Shown here piece after piece: positions 35,863-46,757 of a stretch of 64,000 bases of DNA (positions are counted from its first letter, which is position 1; each line of letters opens with the position of its first letter). This DNA is from Cheiracanthium punctorium (taxonomy: Eukaryota > Arthropoda > Arachnida > Araneae > Cheiracanthiidae), in the NCBI GenBank assembly GCA_038373885.1, contig JAWZYV010013149.1, positions 186,001 through 250,000 of the forward strand. Direction: 5' to 3'. Made by a program: the position numbers and the translations under genes. The notes under the pieces were generated by a model. It made no database searches. It had not been told where the DNA came from and saw nothing but the letters and a program-made list of their open reading frames with translations.

Positions 35863-38407
35863 TAGTGAAAAAAGGTTTATAATTTTGTGAGTGGAGTGAA
35901 AAGGGAGGAGAGTATTCATAGTAGAGAACCCATGAGAGTGGGTACAGAAATACTGACAGATGACCTGGTCATTGCGGATGCTTTTAACTCATTTTATTGC
36001 AAAAAACAGCACTTAAGCGATGTAAAGAAGAGTCAAAAGACCCTTAGGAAAACAATTATCGAGAAATTTTCTTCATGCCCTTGGGGAGATTCAATTTTTA
36101 CTAGTGATGATTTTACTACTACAGAATTGCGAGGAGCTATTGGACAAATGAAATCTAAAAAAAGTCCAGGGCCAGACAATATCCATACCGAATTTTTAAA
36201 GAAATTTGGCAAAAACACCCTGAATGTCCTCCTGAAGCTCTGTAATATGAGTTTGAACTCGTCTGTTCCAGCTATCTGGAAAAAGGCCATTTTGATCCCA
36301 ATTCTTAAAAAGAACAGATTACAGCGGGATTTGGACAGCTATAGATCAATTGCTTTAACTAGTGTGCTATTAAAGATAATGGAGAGAATGATTGTTTCCC
36401 ATCTTAAGTGATACTTGGAAACCAATGGCTTGATATCTTTCAAACAAGCGGGATTTAGAAATTACCATTCTACAAGCCAACAAGTCATATTTTTAAGTCA
36501 GTCAATTAAAGATGCACTTGATGAACGAAAATCGGTACTAGCTGTTTACGTAGATTTCCAAGCTGCGTATGATAACGTTTGGAGGTTAAAGGCTGTTCAA
36601 AAGCTGCAGACATTAGGTGTTGGTAGAAAAATGTTCCTTTGGACAAAAAATTTTTTGACCCAACATTTTTGTGCGACTCGTTATGGACCAGCACTTCAAA
36701 ATACAAACAGGTTGAGACTGGTTTGCCTCCGGGCACAGTTATTAGCCTTATTCTCTTTAACATTTTTATTAACGACCTACCTGACATCTTGGAATCGGAT
36801 GGACTAGTGAACACTGCCTTTTTTGCCGGTGATTTTGTTGTATGGGCCAGAGCCAGAAAAAAAGATCAAGATGGTTTAAACCAAATCTTAAATTCTGCAC
36901 TCCAGAGACTAGAGGAGTGGTGTGCTGCTAATAATATGAGAGTTAACCAGGGGAAGACTACTTGTCAGTTTTTCTCTCTTAACAGACAACACAGATGGTG
37001 CCACCTATGTTGGCTGTATTTTTGACAAGCGCTTAAGCTGGAGAAAGCATGCTGAGCATGTCGTTGCAAAGGCTGAGCGTATGTTACCTATGGGGATGTG
37101 GTAGAGGGACTCTCAACTTGATTTATAAAATGTATATTTAACCAATACTAAATTATTTCTGTGAGATATTGATCTCGACTACGAGAGATGTGATACAATG
37201 CCTGGAGGTATTCCAAAATCAGGCATTGCACATTATAACCGGAGCTGTTAAAACAACTCCCATTTTGGCAATGCAGTTGATATCGGCAAACCAACCACTG
37301 ACAAACCTGATTCAGAGAAATGCTTTCATCCTTTTCCAGAGACTTATACATCTGCCAAGTAATGCTCATTGGAGGAACTATGATTGTAATAGACAACGAA
37401 ATTTGAAGACACAAAATGGTTTCTGCAGTGTGTCTCTCATCTAGAACAATACAACCATATAAGAACACTGAAACCGACACTGCTGTTTTTTCCGAATTGT
37501 TTGGATTATAGCTCCCTTGATGTGCGTTTGGGCCTGAAAATGTAAGTAGATAAGAAGGCAAGGAGTCCAGAGCAAATAAGAGCTATTGCTTTGGAAACAA
37601 TTGAGAAATGTTTCCCGGCTAAGGAATGGATGCATGTATACACGGATGGTTCTCTGACCGATAGGTTCAGGGGGCTGGAGCTAGAGTTTTTAGCAAGCTT
37701 TTCAGTTTCTATATACCTGTTGGGGCTTACTCCACACATTTTGATGGAGAACTGAAAGCCATTCATGTGGCTCTCCAACAACTTGCATTGAGACAGAACT
37801 TGTTCAGGAGGGCTGTTGTCCTGTTGGATTCGACTTCAGCAATACAGGTCATCTCCTCTTACCAAAAGTGTAACAACATATGTGTTCAACAGTGTCAGGA
37901 AGTCTTAAAAGAACTATCCCACAAGATATCTTTTCAATGGGTACCTTCACACTGTGGTATTTATGGAAACGAAATGGCAGATATGCTTGCCAAAAGGGGG
38001 GCTGCAGTTCTCCAAAAGCCAAAAACGAGTGCAAGCCTCCATTCTATTAAGCTTCTGACATCACTCACATATCAAAAGACTTTGAGATTTTGCCACTCAA
38101 GCTTGTGATGGCAAGCCTTGGGGTGTTCTCTCAACAAACCCAGCTTTTGTTCCTGACCACCTGCGAACAGTTGTGGTTGCTTCTTTTAGACTTTTGACAG
38201 GGCGTGACTGTCTACAGTATCATTTATTTCACACTGTACTAGCAGATTTGCCATTGTGTGTTTTATGTGATAGTGGACGGCTAATGACGGCAAAACATTT
38301 GGACGAGTGTGAAGCACTGACAGATTTTTCTTGTAGATTTCAGTGCTAATGGCGGGCTAGGAGTTTAATGGCCTAATGGCCAATGTAACTGGCATTTGAC
38401 AAATAAA
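35863..38407 (+). mobile_element. 5'-truncated LINE (Jockey/I-like, with RNase H)
   Basis: 2545-bp insertion flanked by ATATATC at 35856-35862 and 38408-38414, ending in the tail GACAAATAAA. Removing it joins the host hAT frame (IYIS to DDDVTE). It contains only the 3' part of ORF2, with no endonuclease or ORF1, which is the usual result of incomplete reverse transcription. Confidence 0.88.
35887..38350 (+). pseudogene. LINE ORF2 remnant: reverse transcriptase, RNase H and Cys-His finger
   Basis: Broken into several frames. 35887-36411 holds the RT fingers, with MKSKKSPGPDNIHTEFLKK and DSYRSIALTSVLLKIMER. 36415-37025 holds QAGFRNYHST, VDFQAAYDNVW and LPPGT. The catalytic box reads FAGD, where this enzyme type has (Y/F)ADD, so the first Asp of the pair is changed to Gly. 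RNase H text follows: VYTDGSL near 37640 and WVPSHCGIYGNEMADMLAKR at 37930-38010. Near 38255-38315 there is CVLCDSGRLMTAKHLDEC, a C-x2-C...H-x3-C finger. The protein family copies LINE RNA at the chromosomal target. Stops, frameshifts and the lost Asp make this copy inactive. Confidence 0.9.
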
Positions 38408-38996
38408 ATATATCCGATGATGATGTTACTGAATTGTCCCAAAATAAAATTCTAATAGATAAATATTGGCAAAGTGTTTTTTTTTTTTTTTTTGTCTTAT
38501 TGATAAAAACGCAGAATCTGCAAAATATCCATATTTAAGGCTTCTTGTGAAAAGAGCTCTGTGTCTTTCACATGGACAAGCTTCTGTGGAAAGGGGCTTT
38601 TCAGTAAATAAGATAATGCTGCCTTCTGAGCTTGCAAGCATAAATCTCGCGCCAGTTATTGCTTTGAGGTTTATTAAAGGAAAAGTTAGCGAAACGGTCA
38701 TTACTAGAGAAATTATAAGATTTTTTAAGGATGCATATTCCAAATACAAAGAGGAACTTAAAGCTCACCAAACAGCTGAAAAGAAAATAGAAAATAAATT
38801 TAGTACTAGTACAACTCCCAAATGTACACCCACAGAAAAGTTACAAAATTTAAAAGAAAATGTAGGTGCAGCACAGCAACTTATCGAGAAAGGTAATAAA
38901 CATTTGGAAATAGCAATGAAAAGAAAATCATTTAAAGAAATTGCTGCAGCACAGACGCTTATTGAAGTAGGAAATAAGAAATTAAAAACTGCTTGA

Positions 38997-39060
38997 AATA
39001 ACTACTTTGTGAATTGTGTGTAAATAAGTGAAGTAATATTGATTGCATGTACATTTAATC

Positions 39061-39095
<35 letters not shown>

Positions 39096-40199
39096 AAATC
39101 TTGGATATGTCAGCAACACAATGTCTTTTTTTTTTTTTTTTTTGGTAACCAGTTCTTATTACTATTTGGGGATTTAAACTTGCACTTCATTTTCATAACT
39201 TCAGTAAAAATATTTCAAGAAAATATATTCAAAAGGTCAGATTTTTCATTAAATAATTTTTTTTTAGAATTTTAATATAAACAAACTTTATTTATGTATA
39301 TTATAATTAAGATTGCTAATTATGACTCTGTCTTAAATTTGCTGATTGATCATAACTATTTTATATAAAATAGTTATACAAAACACAATAATTCTTTTGT
39401 GTGGGAGGGGATGAAAAGCAATGCATTTTGATTATTAAAAAGAATGCAAATTGCATGATAGATTTGAATTAACTAACAATTTTTCATGGTATAATAATAA
39501 GTGCAAAATATTGATTTTGCTTTTAAGATACAGGGTTTGCATTTACTCGGATTTTTGAGTAATTTACCCAAATTTTGTTGACTATGATGCAAAAAATACA
39601 CACATAGTAAATTTTATATATGCAAAAAACTATATTTCTCAAGATAATGGGCCTTTGTGACCCACTTTTATCAGACTTCAGTGCAATGCCTGAAGATGTG
39701 AATTTATTATTCGTGATTCTTAAAAATTTTTAAATGCATTGATTTGGAATGAAGGAAATATTTCTATGTTGCAAATTGTTTTCTATTATGATTATTTTTT
39801 CAAAGTACTAAAAACTTAATACAATTTTTTAAATTTTGCAGGCAAATTAACTTTTTTTTTCCTCCAAGGACAGTTCACTTTAGTGGAAGTTTGAATTCAG
39901 AGAATGGCAGCCAAACTTTTTTGTTGTTGTTGTTGTTGGCTGGTTTATTCTTTTCAAATTGCAGTAATTGTCACACAAAAATAGGGGGAAATTATTTCTT
40001 TTCTTCAACACTATTATATATTTATTGCTAGAATTTATTGTGTGGATGTATATATATGTTTAATATGTAGTTAAAAATATTGTACGTTAAAATCCTGCAG
40101 AATATTTGCAGCGTATGACATACAAGAGGTTGTCCTATATTTTTGAAGCACAAATCCTATATTTTTTTGTGTTCCTGCTGCTACCTCTGATTTTTCAGA
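38997..40199. other. 3' flank of the hAT gene, noncoding
   Basis: AT-rich, with long T runs at 39065-39090 and 39126-39143 and a (GTT)n run at 39922-39936. No gene recognised. TCCTATATTTTT at about 40134 and 40151 echoes the 5' flank. Confidence 0.4.
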
Positions 40200-40335
40200 A
40201 TTTTAAAGTTGACTATGGACTATTCTATGTCATTTTACATATATATGCAAAATTTCAAGCCGATCGGTCGAATGATGTGTGAGGAGTTCCCGGAAGAACA
40301 AACAAACAGACAAACTTTCACATTTATATAATAGA
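40200..40335 (-). mobile_element. Helitron 5' terminus fragment
   Basis: On the minus strand an A at 40336 is followed by TCTATTATATAAATGTGAAA and a GTTTGTCTGTTTGTTTG stretch, matching the style of the Helitron ends at 53223 and 61962. The 3' end was not found, so this may be a truncated copy. Confidence 0.45.
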
Positions 40336-40563
40336 TTATTACTATATAAAGTTGTGCAGGCACGGTTTATCATGTAAAATAAAATTAAAAGAAAAAGACA
40401 AAAAATAATAAGTACACTTATGTATATTTTATTAATAGAATAGTTATGTTGTATTATGTTTGTTATCTTTTGTCTAACAGAAAATCCTTGTCTAAATTAG
40501 CCCTCATTCTTTATCTTTTTCCTGGTGCTAAGTTTCAGGGTCTTCGTGATCCAGTTGTAGCTG

Positions 40564-40734
40564 CAGTGCCGTAGTGAAGGGGGTGTAAGGAGGTCTATCT
40601 TGCCCTTTGTAACACTCGCATAGAAACGACAAATCGTCCTTAAGACACACACACACACCAAAAAAAAAAAAAGGTGGGAAGGGCAACAAAGAAGTATTGT
40701 GCCCTGGGTACCAATTTTGCTCGCTACGCCACTG
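40564..40734. mobile_element. Possible hAT-type MITE (CGTAGCC family)
   Basis: Ends CAGTGCCGTAGTGAAG and, complemented, CAGTGGCGTAGCGAGC. The flanking 8-mers TGTAGCTG and CATACCTG match at only 5 positions, so this is either an old copy or a chance pairing. An AC run and an A run lie near 40645-40672. Confidence 0.6.
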
Positions 40735-40863
40735 CATACCTGTTATACCTGGCTGATTCAAAATACCAGCATACAATTCATGTTCAACGTTCAGAACCAG
40801 TCTCCAAGATTTTTCTCTTTCTATTCATGTACCTTTTCCCTAATTCGATAATAGCATATTGAT

Positions 40864-41708
40864 ATGAGAATAGATTTAGTACTTTCCCCCCCCCCCATCT
40901 TTATTATCAGAATTTGTTTTTTAGAACATTATTTAGAGTAGTGTTTTCCAAACACCTCCATGCAGACTGGCACCAGTCCATTGGGGGGGGGGGGGGATAT
41001 GAAAGAAATAATTCTAATGTTTTTTCTAAATTGGAAAGATTTACAATCGCTGCAGTTCTCATCGGGACCATAATAATTGTAAATATAAAGACAAAAACAG
41101 GAGGATTTCAGTAAGTGGCTTAGCAAACGGGTCGAAAATGTACTTGGGCCCACCTCGACCCCACTTCAGAAAACATGACAATGCAAGAGAAGCAACATCA
41201 AATATAGCTCTCCAAATGATGCCAAAATGAGAGAAATAATACTAATACTATAAAACGTTAATTCTAAAAATTAATCCTCCAAAATTTAGTGATTACCTAA
41301 AATAATATATATGCCGATATATTAAAAAAATTAAACATCATTGTGCTAACTATGTAATATATTTATACTAAACATCCTCTCAAAATTCAGTTTTTCTATT
41401 AACTCCCTTATAAATCATGTGACCCTCGAATAATGTGTGAACACTGTAAATAAAATATCATGTGACCCTAGAATAATTTGTGAACACTCTAAATAAAGTG
41501 GATATTTTGTTACATCTCTTTCTATAGAGAATTGTATTACATCCTCATAAAATAAAATATGTATGCCTCAACAAGTAGTATTTATTTAATACACTAGCCA
41601 CCTCCAACGACCACTTGGTTGAAACTTGTTCGGAGAGAATCCAGTTTCTCACCGGCTTCCTTGGCACTGAAATCTTTCAGATTCTGAATGGAATTTAAAA
41701 TTAAGATG
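40864..41708. other. Noncoding stretch with C and G runs
   Basis: C run at 40887-40897 and G run at 40983-40995. A tandem-like pair of about 50 bp (ATCATGTGACCCTNGAATAAT...GTGAACACT) occurs near 41416-41495. No gene recognised. Confidence 0.4.
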
Positions 41709-41716
41709 GTTACAAA

Positions 41717-41867
41717 CAGGGTCAGCCCTAGGGTAAGTAGCACCCCCTGCTAACGTAAAGAAACCACCCCCTTTCATACTCAAACACTGTGTGTTTGAAA
41801 TGATGCCCCTTTGAAGCCAGCGCCCCGATGCGATGATTACCTTGCTTACCATATCGGACTGCCCCTG
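41717..41867. mobile_element. hAT-type MITE
   Basis: 151-bp element with ends CAGGGTCAGCCCTAGG and, complemented, CAGGGGCAGTCCGATA, flanked by the exact 8-bp repeat GTTACAAA at 41709-41716 and 41868-41875. Confidence 0.92.
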
Positions 41868-42029
41868 GTTACAAAAATAAGATGGTCTATATTAATTCTG
41901 AAGAGCTTCTGGATATACTGGCCATTATCATAAAACGGAAAGCAAAAAAAAATCTGGAGGGAGTCCACTCTTCTTTCCGAACACTTACGATTAAGATCAT
42001 TACCAAGCATTTAAATAAATTTTAATCAA

Positions 42030-42691
42030 TGAATAATTCAAACATATATACCAAATTGAAGCACAATCGAATGCACCGTTTAAACACTAGTGCGCTTTCA
42101 AGAATTTCCCGCCATAGACCATAATGTAAAAGAAACCTTTGTCGTAGCCCTGTAGAAAAGCTATAAGTCTTATACGCACCAAAATCAATACCAGTCTTGC
42201 GACGGTGATTTATAACATATCTACGCAATTTGAACTCAATCGAATGCCCTATTTACAGGGATGAGATTCTTCAGCTTTTTAGCTGATTTCAGTTTTTTGT
42301 GAATAACGAGGAAATCACTTTTTTCTCTGAAAATTGTTTTTTCTGTGAATTCCTGATTGTAGTAGTTATTAGTTAACTGTGTGATATTTTTATCTTCTAG
42401 CATGTTCCACTGTCTTTCTTCTCTTAAAACTTCTTTCACATTAATTAGATATAAATATCGCATGCACAAATTTTTGCTCTCGTATGATTTCAGCTTTTTT
42501 GCTCTTTTGCCAATCTCATCCCTGTATTTAGGAGCTATCGTGCTCACTCAACATACATACATATATACATACATCTCGTAAAAATAGCATAAATGAATTC
42601 AGACCTCAAAACGTGTAAATAGACCAAAATCTCGAAGCCGAATTCTTCATGATTACAATACTTTCCTTACATGGTACATGTTCGGAAAGTA
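42030..42691 (+). repeat. Hairpin-ended interspersed repeat, plus-strand copy split by an insertion
   Basis: CATAGACCATAATGTAAAAG at about 42114 corresponds to the core of the 12257 copy. ACATACATACATATATACAT at about 42551 precedes a terminal hairpin at 42659-42691 (ACTTTCC...GGAAAGT), followed by AAAA. The CAGGGATG-family element at 42256-42524 splits this copy. Confidence 0.6.
42256..42524. mobile_element. CAGGGATG-family short element
   Basis: 269-bp element with ends CAGGGATGAGATT and, complemented, CAGGGATGAGATTGG, flanked by the 6-bp repeat TATTTA at 42250-42255 and 42525-42530. Subterminal CAGCTTTTTAGCTGATTTCA on the left is echoed by GATTTCAGCTTTTTTGC on the right. Shares ends and duplication length with 29753-31681 and 60571-61636. 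Confidence 0.85.
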
Positions 42692-43672
42692 AAAAGGAAG
42701 AATATCTGAAACAGCTTTAGTATCGCCCACCCACCATTCTTGGCGCCTTTTGTTTTTTGCCAAACCTTCGCCAAGTGCCGTGTTTTGTAAAAGGTTTACT
42801 TTTCAGACTGTTGATGCAACTCCCAAGTTTCAGAATGGCAGACATCTTGTTTCCAGACACAAAAAACATATTACACTTTCATGTACAGTTACAACGATAT
42901 TATCCAAGAGCTCATAAAAAAGTAAATGCATTTCATTTGCTATAGCTTCCTAATTTTATATTTTTCGTTAATTTTAAAATTATCACTTTCCCCCCCCCTT
43001 ACAAAAGCATTTTTATAACAACAATACAAACAAAAAATGTCAGCAATCCCTAGTCAACGCAAAACTCCCTAAAGCTTAAATTAAATTCTCCCAATTGATA
43101 TCCCTTATTATCTCAAAAAGTCATTGCACAAATATATCCTATCGTAAAAGGCGTATTCAAAAAACTTAAATTCACAACGAACTACGTGTTTCCATCAATA
43201 AAAGGCAGCCATCTTGTTTCTAAACACAATATCGTTGATAGTAAAAACATATTTAAACAAAATTCCTCGTAAACTCATACATGAAATATCTATTTGCAAC
43301 TCCTAACTTTCCCACTAACTTGAAAACTCAAACGTAAAATGCCTAATCAAAAAACTTAGCTTTTAACTTCTCGATGCAGTCCGAAAATCTGATGTTTTAA
43401 TTATTAAAAGCTGCGTATTCTATAAGTTTGCACCATCTGTCGACGGCTTTGTAAATAAAAACTCAATTGTATTCCTTTTTTTTTGGATAAAAGATAGTTT
43501 TTTTCTATATTATAGGAACAGTGTTTTTTTCGCACGATAAAAAGTAGCCTGTTTGTTAATCCAGGACTTTAACTGTCTTTATTCCAAATTTCATCCAAAT
43601 CCGTCAAACCGTTTCAGCTTGAAAGAGTAACAAACATACATACAAACATTGACATTTATAATATTAGTAGGA
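42692..43672 (-). mobile_element. Helitron-like 5' terminus and noncoding body
   Basis: On the minus strand an A at 43673 is followed by TCCTACTAATATTATAAATG, then a GTTTGTATGTATGTTTGT stretch and a decayed body. This resembles common arthropod Helitron 5' ends. No 3' CTRR hairpin was found, so the left limit is uncertain. No gene lies in the interval. Confidence 0.4.
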
Positions 43673-44178
43673 TTATGACAGCCAGACAGCAATGAGGATT
43701 AGGGATGCCCCAGTGCTCCTCCCAAGATTACTGTAAAGCTTCAGCCAGACTAGAATATAAACGAGCAGCAGCTGGCTGGGCATATCTCAATGTAAAGCCC
43801 TGTCAGGGTTTGTACTAGACTGCAGGATAGTGCAATTCCCGTAATGCCACACTAAATCCCACTCCAAAAAATAACACTTGTGCACTTTTTTCATGCTTGC
43901 TGAATTGTTTGATTTTGATGAAAAAGTTAAAATATTTAATGGGTTTAAAAAATTGAAAATATCATTATTGTTATCAAAATCATTCGTATATTGTATTGCC
44001 AATTTTGTTATTTAAAGCCTTAGTTGCATTGTATGTTTGCAATAATATTAATTTTGCTTGTGAAATGTGATTTTTTTTTTTTTTTTTAATAAACTAAGTT
44101 CTTGTGTTCTAACTCAGATTTTAAATAACCCCTCTTAATTTTGTGTGATGCTAAAGTGGGAGAGTCTCACCCAATTTT
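43673..44178. other. Noncoding stretch
   Basis: No gene recognised. T run at 44072-44088. Confidence 0.4.
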
Positions 44179-44207
44179 TACTTCCTTGTACAGAGTATAA
44201 GGAAGTA
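44179..44207 (-). repeat. Terminal hairpin TACTTCCTT...AAGGAAGTA
   Basis: Near-perfect inverted repeat (TACTTCCTTGTA and TATAAGGAAGTA), closely matching the hairpin at 12822-12852. On the minus strand it follows the body of Helitron copy 2 within about 25 bp, so either that copy has a replaced 3' end or it was inserted into an older hairpin-ended repeat. Confidence 0.8.
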
Positions 44208-44664
44208 ATGGGATCAGGAAAAAGAAAATTTTCGTATGAGGCATTCGGACCCTAATAAGGCTTATTCGTAAAAAAGGCTTAATTTGAACTACAAAACCCG
44301 AAGATTGGATCATATAGAATGTTACTGAGCTACACATTGCTTGGTTCTTGCATCTTCATTGGTACATAAAAATTTAAACTTCACACTACAGTAGACCCCC
44401 TCCCCCTCATAACACGGAAGATATTTTGTTATGGGAATCCATGTTGTACGGGTCCTGAGCTATACTCCATCTGGAGTGCGGACTTTGCTTATAATTGCTG
44501 GAAAAATTATTTGCACTCCTCAGAAACACAATGATATTTAATGTTTCCATTCAAAAGTTATATTAATTAGGAGCTAAAGCGTAATAAAATCAGAACATCT
44601 GTTTCAGCTGTATTTTTAATAATGTAAAACCTATTGGACACCTTGCGAATTTGCCATCCATGGC

Positions 44665-44891
44665 TGTTTTGGCCGATTTGTGGACTGTATTTAAATTACT
44701 ACAACTATTAAAGTATAAACGAAATTTATTAACGACATTTTAACAATATTATGCTCCAAAATGAGACGTTGGTTAATTACACCGAATTGTGCCGAAATTA
44801 CATTTTTTGAGTTCTTAAAAGAAGTGTTGCCACAACGGCATTATTAGTTTGCAATTGCAACGTCACAAATGATCGTTGCTAGGCGTCAACA
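44665..44891 (-). repeat. BEL/Pao 3' LTR
   Basis: 227 bp, on the minus strand from TGTTGACGCC to GGCCAAAACA. Six substitutions separate it from the other LTR (about 2.6 percent), which points to a fairly young insertion. Confidence 0.95.
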
Positions 44892-45067
44892 TTCCGCCCG
44901 CCTTTGAAATCCCAAATGATTTCAAAAGGCTTTATAAACATAACAAATTTCTAGGTTATACATAAATATTACACAGTGTACATCGAAATAATTAAATATA
45001 GTTGCAATAGACAATGGACAGAATTTATACACACATTTATACATACTGACCATATTTATAAGAAATT

Positions 45068-46733
45068 TCAGCTTTCTTGTGATGGTAATACACATATGCT
45101 GGAAATGCTTCGTTTAAAAATTCCGCGTGAAGTTTTCACGAGAACAACTCGTATTTTACCATCTGGTCCAAATATTACCTCTTCAATTCTACCAATAGAC
45201 CATGAACAGTGGCGGATCCAGAAATTTTTTTTGGGAGGGGCTAAATTTTTAAAAAAGATTATTTCACCCAATTAAAATGTACTATAAATCAAAATTTTAG
45301 TCTAAACCAATGTATTAGGCTTTTGGGAGGGGCTAAGTGATAAAATATGATCATTTTAGCTATTTAAAGTGTATAATAAAGCAGAATGTTACCTTTGAGC
45401 AATCTCTTTTGGGGGGGCTGAAGCCCCCTAGCCCCTCCCCTGGATCCGCTACTGACCATGAACATATTGGGAGCTTGTCAGCCTTAAGCAAAACTAAGGA
45501 ACCAATTTTAACATTATTTTTCTCATAAAGCCATTTACTTCTTTGTTGTAGGTTGTTTAGATAATCTCTAGACCATTTTTTCCAAATAATTTGATTTAGT
45601 TTAGTTACTTTTTGCCAACGAGAAAGTTTATTATCAGATAACTCGGTTAAGCAAGGTTCGGGTAAGGAATTAATAGGCCTTCCTATTAAGAAGTGACCAG
45701 GTGTCAACGTTTCAAAATCATTGGGGTCAGATGATAAAGGAATGAGTGGTCTACTATTCAAAATACCCTCAATTTGATTTATAACAGTTAAAAATTCCTC
45801 AAAAGTAAGTTTCATGTTTCCTATTGTTCTCCGTAAATGATATTTGAACGATTTTACGCCAGCTTCCCAGAAACCACCAAAATTTGGAGATCTCGGGGGC
45901 AAAAATTTCCAAGTGATTGATTGAGATACTAAATAAGAAGCAAGATCATCAGGGGGATTTTTAGCAAGTTTATAAAGTTTTTTCAGTTCCGAATTAGCTC
46001 CAATGAAGTTTGTAGCGTTATCTGAGAAGATGGTGGAGCAAACTCCACGTCTTGCAAAAAACCTTTTTAATGTCGATATTAAAGCATCGGAAGTTAAATC
46101 AGTTAAAATTTCGAAATGAACTGCGCGAGTTGAAAGGCAAGCAAATATGGCAACATAAATTTTATTTAGATTTCCCTTACGTTGATTTTTATATTTAATA
46201 TTGAATGGACCGCATAAGTCTGTACCTGTATTAGCAAAGGGAGGGGCAACCGTTACTCTTTCTTTAGGTAGTGAAGCCATTATTTGCTCTTCTACCTTTG
46301 GTTTATTTTTAAAGCAAGTGATACAGTTATGAACGGTTTTTCTAGCATTGTTTCTTCCATTTAACGGCCAAAATTCTTGCCTTACTAAGTGTAGCAATGT
46401 TTGAGAACCAACATGCAAATTCTTTAGGTGAAAATATTCCATAATTATATTAGTTAATTTATGATCCCTTAGCAGTAAAATGGGGTGTTTTTGATCAATT
46501 GATAGGTCTGAATTGTTAAGACGTCCTCCTACGCGAATTAGACCATTACTATCAAGAAATATATTTAAGTTACTTACGCGACTGTCCTTTAAGTTCTCAT
46601 TTTTGATTAAAGCATTTAGTTCTTTTGGAAATGAAGTTACCTGTACAGTTTTTATCAAATAATTTTTGGCATTTTCAAATTCATTCTTAGTTAGAGGACC
46701 AGTTGTTTTCTCCTTAGTTTTAGAGTTTGACAC
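45068..46733 (-). pseudogene. BEL/Pao integrase region, split by a MITE
   Basis: C-terminal part of pol. It shows an N-terminal zinc-binding-like region (CITCFKNK), then the DDE core with Asp in GTDLCGPF, Asp in FSDNATNF and Glu in FGGFWEAG, all three present. A C-terminal domain with VLLKAD follows. The reading frame then enters the MITE at 45454 and ends on MITE-derived residues at 45360. The true C-terminal text (GRIEEVIFGPDGK) resumes beyond the MITE at 45068-45206. The integrase joins element DNA to the host chromosome. The MITE truncates this one. Confidence 0.92.
45207..45454. mobile_element. hAT-type MITE inside BEL integrase
   Basis: 248-bp element with ends CAGTGGCGGATCCAG and, complemented, CAGTAGCGGATCCAG, flanked by the exact 8-bp repeat ACCATGAA at 45199-45206 and 45455-45462. 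Contains two TTTTGGGAGGGGCTAA-like repeats. Inserted after the BEL element. Confidence 0.95.
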
Positions 46734-46757
46734 AAACCTGAAAATAAAACTAAGAAT

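Larger units (their letters stand above)
32689..38996 (+). pseudogene. hAT transposase gene broken by a Helitron, a MITE and a LINE
   Basis: Begins with MPQDTKFNDRWLDEDD at 32689. Residues about 20-65 look like a BED-type zinc finger, but the first Cys appears to be Tyr (YYNFCKKDISISN, with HAKTVKHKK). The hAT core follows with LLYDETLNKSNTKQLDIHV (33045-33308) and CNLHIVHNAFGKG (33406-33960), then QFLQTEETLVHILYDE up to 34080. The frame resumes at 35381 after the Helitron, at 35618 after the MITE, and at 38408 after the LINE. It ends with the hAT dimerisation motif SVERGFSVNK and a Lys-rich tail (38466-38996). Removing the insertions at their mapped edges rejoins the frame at each junction. 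Additional frameshifts lie near 33060, 33310-33400, 33940 and the T run at 38478-38493. hAT enzymes excise and insert DNA with 8-bp duplications. This copy is dead. Confidence 0.9.

Noticed and set aside
32058..40190. Terminal inverted repeats for the hAT gene at 32689-38996
   Set aside because: TCCTATATTT strings flank the gene, but in direct rather than inverted orientation. Possible end motifs at about 32058 and 40190 do not match each other or give a target duplication.
42256..42547. 103-residue minus-strand open frame over the short CAGGGATG element
   Set aside because: The frame runs across the element ends into flanking DNA, so it is created by the insertion and not conserved coding sequence.
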